This document shows positions 1 to 6,353 of a DNA stretch of 14,303 nt, piece after piece. Source of the stretch: Bacteroidales bacterium (lineage in GTDB: Bacteria > Bacteroidota > Bacteroidia > Bacteroidales > WCHB1-69); assembly GCA_031266895.1 (NCBI GenBank), contig JAISAD010000046.1:1-14303 (forward strand), read 5' to 3'. The notes under the pieces were generated by a model, which did not search any database, was not told the DNA's origin, and was given only the letters and a program-made list of their open reading frames with translations. The translations under genes and the position numbers were made by a program. Each line of letters opens with the position of its first letter. Position 1 is the first letter of the stretch.

Positions 1-766
1 AACGTGAGTGTTCTATAAAATACTTTGTTTTTGCTATAAAAAAGTATATGCTCGAAAGAAAAGTTATATCTTTTGCCTTACATATTTGTGTAATATCACT
101 AAAATGAAAATTTGCAAACAGCCCAATTAGCACATACAGGCAAAAAGCGGCTGATCCACAAAAGAAAATATGCTTGCCGATCATCCAAATTTTTGTACTC
201 TTATCTTTTGCTCCGAAACTGTGTATATACTCCTTGTATTTATCGTAAATATTGGTAGCTATTAAACTTAAAATATCTCTTTCATTTAATACTTCATGTC
301 CTAAATTGATTTTAGATATGATGTAGTTGTTGGCTTTTTTGGGGTTTTGTAAACAAAAGAATGCTTTAATCAATAAACCGAATGCAAGCATAAATCCCAA
401 AATACAAATGATTGTTTTGTCCAAACTTTTATTAAAAAATTGGAATAGTAATACAGTAAAAAAACAAGATGCAAAGATTAGCACAAATGCAAGATAATAC
501 AAGCATGCTATCCATTTCTTTGGTTTTTCTTGTATTTCATTCAATGCTTTCCCAACAAAACTGGTTTTTCCCATTCCGCGATGCCCCGAAACAAGATAGT
601 TGCCCGACTTGCCTTCTTTTACCCACTCTTGCAGCTGGGCAAGTTCATTTTCTCTTCCGATAAATTTTGCATCAACTTCTTCTTCCGAAGATGGAGTATG
701 ATGAAACCTAAAATTCGGTATAGGAATGTGCAAGTCTTCAATTCTGGTGTTGTTGCGTGTTGCCAT
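1..766 (-). CDS. Membrane-inserted P-loop NTPase (STAND/AAA-like), partial, runs off the left edge
   Basis: An open frame runs from the ATG at 764-766 to the window edge with no stop (255 codons visible), so the C-terminal part is missing. Residues 35-42 (FIGRENEL) match the G-R-E-x-E-L entry of STAND/AAA-type ATPases. Residues 61-69 (GHRGMGKTS) are a clear Walker A motif. Directly after the P-loop helix come two hydrophobic segments (about 86-110 and 118-139) and a third near 198-220, separated by a charged stretch with coiled character. No Walker B is visible before the edge. Membrane helices inserted inside the NTPase domain recall KAP-type NTPases, although the entry motif is more STAND-like. 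The start lies 7 nt after the stop of the TerB-like gene, so the two are probably cotranscribed. The DNA is very AT-rich compared with the rest of the window. The function is not known; a role in signalling or defence is inference only. Confidence 0.82.
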   Translation of the reverse strand, partial: MATRNNTRIEDLHIPIPNFRFHHTPSSEEEVDAKFIGRENELAQLQEWVKEGKSGNYLVSGHRGMGKTSFVGKALNEIQEKPKKWIACLYYLAFVLIFASCFFTVLLFQFFNKSLDKTIICILGFMLAFGLLIKAFFCLQNPKKANNYIISKINLGHEVLNERDILSLIATNIYDKYKEYIHSFGAKDKSTKIWMIGKHIFFCGSAAFCLYVLIGLFANFHFSDITQICKAKDITFLSSIYFFIAKTKYFIEHSR

Positions 767-773
767 ATGTACC

Positions 774-1109
774 CTAATTTAATAGCTTCTCAATCAAAAA
801 TACCACCTGCTGCTCATAATCCGAAAATACATTATCTGTAAAAAAAATACTTTTTACCTCCCTGAGAATATCAGCAACATCGTTTTCGCTTTGCAAATAC
901 TTGTTTTTGTATGCAATAATGTTTTGCAAACTGTCATAATCGCTGTCAGTTTCAAATTGTTCGCGCATTTTTTCAAAAATATCCTCGCCTGCTTTTGTGC
1001 CGATTATTTTCTGTTCCTTAGCGCTAATATGACTGTCTGCATTTGCAGCATACAGCATTACATAGGTTAAAAATTCCTCTTTTGTCCAAGTTTCAAATGT
1101 ACTATTCAT
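774..1109 (-). CDS. Small TerB-like helical protein (111 aa)
   Basis: This is a cytosolic protein with no signal peptide or membrane segment. Residues 18-33 (MLYAANADSHISAKEQ) resemble the TerB/tellurite-resistance-B-like pattern in which a helix is followed by an Asp-containing turn and an acidic helix. The C-terminus (EQQVVFLIEKLL) fits the last helix of that fold. The family assignment is from pattern only and needs a profile search. TerB-like domains often act as accessory or metal-binding partners of membrane or ATPase systems. Here the gene sits immediately upstream of the membrane NTPase with a 7-nt gap, which suggests an obligate pair. The start at 1107-1109 is the first ATG after a probable promoter at 1229-1236. 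Confidence 0.75.
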   Translation of the reverse strand: MNSTFETWTKEEFLTYVMLYAANADSHISAKEQKIIGTKAGEDIFEKMREQFETDSDYDSLQNIIAYKNKYLQSENDVADILREVKSIFFTDNVFSDYEQQVVFLIEKLLN

Positions 1110-1228
1110 CGTTATTTACGTTTTTAAATTCATATTCCTAATAGTTGCATTATCCGCAAAGTTTCCATAGCGTTCTTCGTATCAATAGCCGTTTTTCGGC
1201 AAAAATTTGAATATATTACAACACCTTG

Positions 1229-1236
1229 CAAAAGTA
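1229..1236 (-). promoter_or_regulatory. Bacteroidota -7 box (TACTTTTG) for the TerB/NTPase unit
   Basis: On the minus strand the sequence is TACTTTTG, a full match to the TAnnTTTG consensus of the main Bacteroidota sigma factor. Transcription would begin near 1220 and give a leader of about 110 nt. No convincing -33 TTTG is seen at the usual spacing. Confidence 0.4.
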
Positions 1237-1321
1237 CACAAAAAAAATTATATAATTAGCACTTGAAACAAGAAAAATACAAAGTTCGCCATGCTGTTAT
1301 GATTTGTACTTGAAATTTTAC

Positions 1322-1329
1322 TATTTTTG
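1322..1329 (+). promoter_or_regulatory. Bacteroidota -7 box (TATTTTTG) upstream of the OMP gene
   Basis: TATTTTTG matches TAnnTTTG. A TTTG at 1303-1306 could serve as the -33 element, but the 15-nt spacer is shorter than the usual 19 or so. The start of transcription would be near 1337, very close to the first ATG at 1346. That leaves the second ATG at 1373 as a real alternative start. Confidence 0.4.
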
Positions 1330-1345
1330 TAATCTCAATTTTTAA

Positions 1346-2125
1346 ATGAAAAAAAAACATAGAATATCTTATATGAAAAGGGTAATAATTGTAGCTTTAA
1401 TGTTTTCTTTTGCTGTTAATCAGTGTATTACAGCACAGACAACGGACTCTGTCGTGGCACCGACTTCTCAAAAAAACAGTAGAAAAAACAGAATCGAAAC
1501 TGCTAAAGGCGACAATAATCAAGTCGAAATATTTCGCGACAGGTTAATTATGGACATTTTTCACGCTTTTTGGATCGGAATGCCTAAAGAGGTAAGCAGC
1601 AATAAGTTTCATCCCGGATTCTCCATATCGGCGTTGTGGGATTTTAAAATGCCGAATAAAAGCCCCATTACTTTCGGATTAGGGTTGGGGGTATCTTACT
1701 ATTCGCAATATACCAATGCACTACTGCAAAATGATCCTGTGCCGCGCATTATGCGTTACAATGTGGTGAATCCTGACAGCATTATTAAACGCTCGCGACT
1801 GAATTACGTCAATTGCTACATTCCGTTTGAGTTGCGCTACCGCCACAAAAGCGGCTTTAAAATTACGCTTGGGGTACGCGTAGGTTTGGTAGCTGAGATT
1901 TCACAATCGTATAAGGGTGAATTGCCGGACGGATCCGGAACAAAAACTCGCTATAAAACTTTCGACATTTACAATAAGCAAAAATACAATTGCGATGTAT
2001 ATGCCCGTATTGGCTGGAAATTTGTGAATGTTTTTTATTCCTATCAGATTAATAAACTTTTCGAAAAAGACAAAGGCCCGCAAATATCGCCCATGGCTTT
2101 AGGAATATCGCTGTCAATATTTTAG
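1346..2125 (+). CDS. Secreted outer-membrane beta-barrel protein (PorT-like fold)
   Basis: The 259-residue protein starts with a basic segment and a hydrophobic core ending in CITA, with signal peptidase I cleavage likely after residue 30. An Ala/Ser/Lys-rich linker follows (31-70). From about residue 73 onward short alternating hydrophobic/aromatic strands are separated by polar turns, for example FGLGLGVSYYSQ, YIPFELRYRHKSGFKITLGV and YARIGWKFVNVFYSYQIN, and the chain ends in Phe. This is the pattern of an eight-stranded 'outer membrane beta-barrel' of the PorT/OMP_b-brl type common in Bacteroidota. A start at 1373 (M10) would give a more compact signal peptide. The gene stands alone, divergent from the TerB/NTPase unit and 264 nt ahead of the Bat cluster. 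Transport specificity or binding partner cannot be read from the sequence. Confidence 0.75.
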   Translation: MKKKHRISYMKRVIIVALMFSFAVNQCITAQTTDSVVAPTSQKNSRKNRIETAKGDNNQVEIFRDRLIMDIFHAFWIGMPKEVSSNKFHPGFSISALWDFKMPNKSPITFGLGLGVSYYSQYTNALLQNDPVPRIMRYNVVNPDSIIKRSRLNYVNCYIPFELRYRHKSGFKITLGVRVGLVAEISQSYKGELPDGSGTKTRYKTFDIYNKQKYNCDVYARIGWKFVNVFYSYQINKLFEKDKGPQISPMALGISLSIF

Positions 2126-2389
2126 AAAACAGAAAAATCCGTTTGCATAGTTTGCTATTCTCGAATGCCACAAGCGATAGCTGGTGTTCCCAAGTACTCT
2201 ATTATCTCAATTGTATTATCCGGAAGCGCCTGTTCCAACTAAGGAGTTTTTGTATTAGAATACCATGCATAACTGCTTACAGTAAAAATGGCTTGCAATA
2301 ATTAGCAGTTTTTGACTATAAAAATACAAAAATAATCACAGGCATGTCATAAAATAATTCTTTGATTTTTACGTTTACATAACCTAAAA
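2126..2389. other. Intergenic region between the OMP gene and the Bat cluster
   Basis: 264 nt without a confident gene. No clean TAnnTTTG box for the Bat cluster is present; TACGTTTA at 2370-2377 is one base off but too close to the start codon. The minus-strand frame from about 2301 to 2155 reads like protein apart from one TAG at 2239-2241, and may be a decayed coding fragment. Confidence 0.4.
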
Positions 2390-3361
2390 ATGTACAAAAT
2401 GCACAATTTTAAAATAGTAACCGTTTTTGTAATTACTCTGTTAATCGCTATCAGTGGCCGGTCTCAGGAGTATAAGGCAACAGCAAAGTTAGACTCCAGT
2501 TCCATTCTCATCGGCGACTACCTGAATGTTCAACTGCATATTACTGCACCCAAAAACACTTCATTGATCATTCAGCCTCTCTCATCAGCCCTGCTTGACT
2601 CGCTGCACCTCGAACTTATAGGCTACTCGGCCATAGATACCGCATACGGGGACGCTAACGTCAATTATCGCCAAGTTATTACTATAACATCTTTTGATTC
2701 CGGAAGTTATATTTTTCCCCCTATCCTGATTTTTGACAGCAATATTAACCTGCTCGCCACTACAGAGCCGCTGTCCTTTCGGGTAAATACCATCGCTGTA
2801 GATACCACCGTTGCCATTCGCGACATCAAACAGATTGCCAAAGCACCGCTCACCTTTCGCGAATTGTTGCCCGTTATCCTGATGGCGCTGGCTATTACCA
2901 TCGCTGTTGTGGCTATTGTGGTACTTTATCTAAAGTATGGTAATCGGAAAAAACGGAAAAAACCGGCAGTTGTGCCCAAAGTGCCCAAAGAGCGCGCGCA
3001 TGTCGTGGCATTACAAGCGCTTGAAAAATTGCGACTTAAAAAACTATGGGAAAACGGACTAGTGAAACTTTACTACTCTGAGCTGACCGATATTTTGCGC
3101 AGCTATATCGAGAGTCGGTATGAAGTAGATGCACGGGAAATGGTTACCACCGAAATTATGGAAGCTATTGCAGACAAGTCCATTGACCTCAACAATCTTA
3201 AGGAACTGGAACAGCTGCTTGCTACTGCCGACCTGGTGAAATTTGCTAAATGGTCGCCATTGCCCAACGATAACGACCTCTATTTTAAAAGCGCCAGGCA
3301 TTTCATAGAAAATACGGCTGAAATTGTGGCTGATTCTGACAAAAAACCTAAAAAAGCATAG
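2390..3361 (+). CDS. Bat-cluster membrane protein with a BatD-like N-domain and DUF4381-like cytoplasmic tail
   Basis: The 323-residue protein has a signal peptide (1-25), a periplasmic beta-rich domain (26-155) starting with the BatD-style pattern A-x-L-D-x-x-x-I-x-I-G-D, one membrane helix (about 159-183) followed by a strongly basic stop-transfer patch (184-191), and a helical cytoplasmic domain (200-315). The tail contains KLWENGLVKLYYSELTDILR and WSPLPNDND, typical of the protein that sits just before batA in Bacteroidota aerotolerance operons. The stop lies 2 nt before the batA start, so translation is likely coupled. Its usual partners upstream (a MoxR ATPase and a DUF58 protein) are absent here. 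The role is inferred as assembly or regulation of the membrane VWA complex; the biochemical activity of this family is not established. M4 (2399) is an alternative start. Confidence 0.85.
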   Translation: MYKMHNFKIVTVFVITLLIAISGRSQEYKATAKLDSSSILIGDYLNVQLHITAPKNTSLIIQPLSSALLDSLHLELIGYSAIDTAYGDANVNYRQVITITSFDSGSYIFPPILIFDSNINLLATTEPLSFRVNTIAVDTTVAIRDIKQIAKAPLTFRELLPVILMALAITIAVVAIVVLYLKYGNRKKRKKPAVVPKVPKERAHVVALQALEKLRLKKLWENGLVKLYYSELTDILRSYIESRYEVDAREMVTTEIMEAIADKSIDLNNLKELEQLLATADLVKFAKWSPLPNDNDLYFKSARHFIENTAEIVADSDKKPKKA

Positions 3362-3363
3362 CG

Positions 3364-4374
3364 ATGCACTATTTTCTGGATATTTTTAAAATTTTGAAAG
3401 ACGTACAGTTTGCAAACCCCTATTACTTACTGCTGCTGCTTATTATTATACCGATGGCGGGCTGGCAATTCTGGAAACGGCGCAAAATGCAGCCGTCCCT
3501 GCATTTGCCTGCTCTGCAATCCATTGCTCATGCACCCCGAAGCTGGAGACAGCGTCTTCAACACCTGCCGCTCATACTGCTCATATTTGCTTATGCCCTT
3601 TTTGTGGTGGCTATGGCACGTCCGCAATCAGGCTTTCGACAACAAAGGGTAAGTGTGGAAGTAGTAGATATTGTGCTTGCCTTAGACGTGTCGAGCAGCA
3701 TGAAAGCTATGGATTTTCATCCTAACCGACTGACCGCCTGCAAAAAGGTGGTGAAAGAGTTTATTGAGGGTCGGCCTGCCGACCGAATCGGACTTGTGGT
3801 CTATGCCGGCGAAGCTTATACGCAATGTCCTCTCACCACCGACCATCAAACTTTGCTGAATATGGTGGATAAGGTGAAATTTGATCTTTTGGACGATGGC
3901 ACTGCCATAGGTGATGGCCTGGGCACCGCTGTCAATCGGCTGCGCGAAAGCGAAGCCAAGAGCAAAATTATCATCCTGCTTACCGATGGAGTGAATAATC
4001 AGGGCTATATGGATCCGCTCTCAGCTGCCGAAATTGCCAAAGACTACAACATAAAGGTTTACACTATCGGTTGCGGCACTAATGGTGTTGCCCCTTATCC
4101 TACTCCCTACGGCACGGTGCAGGCTCCCAGCGAAATCGACGAAAAACTGCTGCATCAAATTGCCGAAACCACCGGCGGCCAGTATTTCAGAGCCACAAAT
4201 AGCGATAAGCTGAAACAGGTCTATACCGAAATCGACAAGATGGAAAAAACACTTGTCAATGAGACTGTTTTTGAGCATAAAGCCGACGAGTTTTTGCCTT
4301 TTGTCATGTTTGGTCTCGCCTTTTTTATACTATTTATCCTGTTGCATTATTGGATACTAAGAAAAGTTTTGTAA
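3364..4374 (+). CDS. batA: BatA: membrane-anchored von Willebrand factor A protein
   Basis: A 336-residue protein with two N-terminal membrane helices (about 20-33 and 67-85), a periplasmic VWA domain (about 100-290) and a C-terminal membrane helix (about 309-330). The metal-ion-dependent adhesion site is complete: DVSSS at 108-112, the Thr in DDGT (177-180), and the Asp in LLTDGVNNQG (D208). YAGEAYTQCPLTTDH (147-161) and the GCGTNGVAPYP loop are characteristic of BatA. Length and layout match family members. In Bacteroides the bat genes were linked to oxygen tolerance, and in other phyla to stress resistance; the molecular role is thought to be a periplasm-facing protein complex. It is tightly packed between the preceding membrane protein (2-nt gap) and the BatB/BatC fusion (26-nt gap). 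Confidence 0.93.
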   Translation: MHYFLDIFKILKDVQFANPYYLLLLLIIIPMAGWQFWKRRKMQPSLHLPALQSIAHAPRSWRQRLQHLPLILLIFAYALFVVAMARPQSGFRQQRVSVEVVDIVLALDVSSSMKAMDFHPNRLTACKKVVKEFIEGRPADRIGLVVYAGEAYTQCPLTTDHQTLLNMVDKVKFDLLDDGTAIGDGLGTAVNRLRESEAKSKIIILLTDGVNNQGYMDPLSAAEIAKDYNIKVYTIGCGTNGVAPYPTPYGTVQAPSEIDEKLLHQIAETTGGQYFRATNSDKLKQVYTEIDKMEKTLVNETVFEHKADEFLPFVMFGLAFFILFILLHYWILRKVL

Positions 4375-4400
4375 GTTAAGTCAAATTTAAAAACAGAATC

Positions 4401-6323
4401 ATGTTTCGTTTTGAACACCCATATTTTCTCTATGCATTGTCGGTTATTCCTGTTTTGGTGGCCGGCTATATTTTATTGCATTACAAAACCAGGAAAAAAC
4501 TGGCAACCTACAGTGAGCCAAATCTTCTCCATAAGTTAATGCCTGCCCGTTCAAACGGAATGCGTATTGCAAAATTTATACTCACATTATTGTCATTGAC
4601 AGCGCTGATATTCACTATTGCCAATCCGCAGGCAGGCACGAGCATGGAAAAAGGAAAGCGCAAGGGGGTGGATATTATGGTCTGTCTTGACGTGTCGAAC
4701 AGTATGATGGCCGAAGATATTAAGCCTAACCGGCTGACTGCCGCCAAATTAGCTCTTTCGCGCTTTGTTGACAATTTAAAGGGCGACCGCATAGGGCTGG
4801 TGGCTTTTGCCGGCAAGGCTTTTGTGCAATTGCCCATTACCGGCGATTATGCTGCTGCCAAGATGTTTATTGACCGCATTGAAACCAATGTTATCAACGA
4901 GCAGGGAACAGATATTGCCAATGCCCTTGATTTGGCTGCAGTGGCTATGCTTCCCGAAGAAAGCAGGAAAAATGGAGATATTGACAAGATTAACCAGCTG
5001 ACTTCTAAAGTGATAATAATGGTTTCCGATGGCGAAGACCAATTTGAGGAGGCCATAGAGATGGCCGAAAAGGTACACAAAATGGACATTTCCATCCACA
5101 CTATCGGTATCGGGTCTCCCAATGGCACTTTTATTCCGGAGAGAGACCGTAACGGCAATGTTTCATATAAGAAAGATGCCGAAGGCAATACCGTAACCAC
5201 CCATCTTAACGAAGAGATATTGCGCAATGTGGCTAGTGCAGGCGCAGGTATTTATGTGCATGCCGATAATGCCAATGTGGGGTTTGATGCCATTCTGGAC
5301 AAAATCAACGCCATGAATAAAAGCAGTCTTGACGATGTTACATTTACCCGCTACGAGAGCCAATTCCAATACCCGCTGGCATTGGCGCTTCTCTTTATCT
5401 TTATGGAAACGCTGCTGTTTGGCACGCAGCAGCGCTGGCGCATCTTTTTGAAAAGGCTAACGCGATCGTGGACAATGAAAACCGTTATCCTGTTTATTAC
5501 AGGCATTTTAGCCATAAATAAGCTGCAAGCCCAAACCGAGCAGGAACTGTTGCATATCCGGAATGGCATTACCCTGTATGAACAGGCCGAAACAGCCCGC
5601 AAAAAGGCGACAGGCCTGCTGGATAAGGGAGGCGAGATAGATAAGCGGAATGGAAACAGGGAGATGGAAGAGGCCAGTAAGAAGTATCAGGCTGCAGAGG
5701 AACAGTTTCGCAAATCTATGGAAAAGAATCAAAACTGGGACAAGGCTAACTACAATTTAGGCAATGCATTATACCGCCAAGGCCGCTATGAGGAGGCTGC
5801 CAAAGCCTTTCAAAAGGCGGCGCAACAGTCGGGCAGTCCCTTGCAGGCACAAGCCTATCATAATCTGGGCAATGTCCTGTTGCAGCAAAAGGAGTATCAA
5901 AGCGGCATTGAGGCTTACAAAAATGCACTGAGACTTAATCCCAAGGATGAGGATACCCGATACAATTTGGAATATGCCCGCAAGATGCTGATACAGCAAC
6001 AAAACCAGCAGAATCAAAATAAGGATAACCAGCAAAATCAGCAGCAGCAACAGCAGAACCAGCAACAGCAAAATCAACAGCAACAGAACCAGCAGCAACA
6101 GCAGGATAAAAAGGATAACGGGCAGAACAGTCCGCAAAATCAACAGCCCAATCAGGACAATAAAGATCCTCAAAAAGCGCCTTCACCTGCCGAACAGCGC
6201 AAACGGCAGGAGGAGAAGCGACAGCTGGATGCGCTGCAGCAAAACGAACGCCGTACCCAGGAAAAGGTACAGCAGCAGGAAAACAAGCATGGCACCAAGG
6301 TGCGACAGGAGAAAGACTGGTAA
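4401..6323 (+). CDS. batB: BatB-BatC fusion: VWA domain plus periplasmic TPR protein
   Basis: One continuous 640-residue frame. Residues 1-358 are a complete BatB: helices at about 6-27 and 56-74, a VWA domain with an intact metal site (DVSNS 97-101, T170 in INEQGTD, D210 in MVSDGEDQ), and a third helix at 323-340 followed by a basic stretch, RWRIFLKRLTR. At M359 (codon at 5475-5477) a typical signal peptide begins (MKTVILFITGIL...LQAQ, cleavage likely after A377). It leads into a complete BatC: two TPR units (about 445-475 and 483-514), a Gln/Asn-rich low-complexity stretch (about 529-590), and the family's charged tail ending in EKDW. In most Bacteroides these are two genes. The positive-inside rule places both the VWA and TPR parts in the periplasm, so the fusion is topologically sound. 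Signal peptidase could still separate them, or M359 could be an internal start. Confidence 0.92.
   Translation: MFRFEHPYFLYALSVIPVLVAGYILLHYKTRKKLATYSEPNLLHKLMPARSNGMRIAKFILTLLSLTALIFTIANPQAGTSMEKGKRKGVDIMVCLDVSNSMMAEDIKPNRLTAAKLALSRFVDNLKGDRIGLVAFAGKAFVQLPITGDYAAAKMFIDRIETNVINEQGTDIANALDLAAVAMLPEESRKNGDIDKINQLTSKVIIMVSDGEDQFEEAIEMAEKVHKMDISIHTIGIGSPNGTFIPERDRNGNVSYKKDAEGNTVTTHLNEEILRNVASAGAGIYVHADNANVGFDAILDKINAMNKSSLDDVTFTRYESQFQYPLALALLFIFMETLLFGTQQRWRIFLKRLTRSWTMKTVILFITGILAINKLQAQTEQELLHIRNGITLYEQAETARKKATGLLDKGGEIDKRNGNREMEEASKKYQAAEEQFRKSMEKNQNWDKANYNLGNALYRQGRYEEAAKAFQKAAQQSGSPLQAQAYHNLGNVLLQQKEYQSGIEAYKNALRLNPKDEDTRYNLEYARKMLIQQQNQQNQNKDNQQNQQQQQQNQQQQNQQQQNQQQQQDKKDNGQNSPQNQQPNQDNKDPQKAPSPAEQRKRQEEKRQLDALQQNERRTQEKVQQQENKHGTKVRQEKDW
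5988..6175 (+). repeat. Gln/Asn-rich low-complexity tract in the BatC part
   Basis: CAG/CAA/AAC/AAT codons encode alternating runs of Gln broken by Asn, with blocks of four to six Q separated by single N, then an Asp/Lys/Pro-rich continuation. Bat-C proteins commonly carry such a tract between the TPRs and the charged tail. The codon mix is varied (both CAA and CAG), so this is not a pure trinucleotide slippage tract. Confidence 0.8.
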
Positions 6324-6353
6324 GCTTTCAATTGTCAAACACCTTCCTCCCGC

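Larger units (their letters stand above)
1110..1345. promoter_or_regulatory. Divergent intergenic region with promoters for the TerB/NTPase unit and the OMP gene
   Basis: AT-rich spacer between two divergently transcribed genes. It holds one TAnnTTTG box on each strand (listed separately) and a small 4-bp hairpin, GCCG-TTTTT-CGGC, at 1188-1200 inside the predicted TerB leader. Nothing in it looks coding. Confidence 0.5.

Noticed and set aside
469..841. Plus-strand short frames (469-663 and 530-841)
   Set aside because: They lie opposite the partial NTPase and TerB-like genes, whose frames carry a Walker A motif and operon-like spacing.
5769..6173. Minus-strand 134-codon Leu/Ile-rich frame
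   Set aside because: Antisense shadow of the Gln/Asn-rich part of the BatB-BatC fusion; the apparent hydrophobicity comes from CAG/CAA read backwards.
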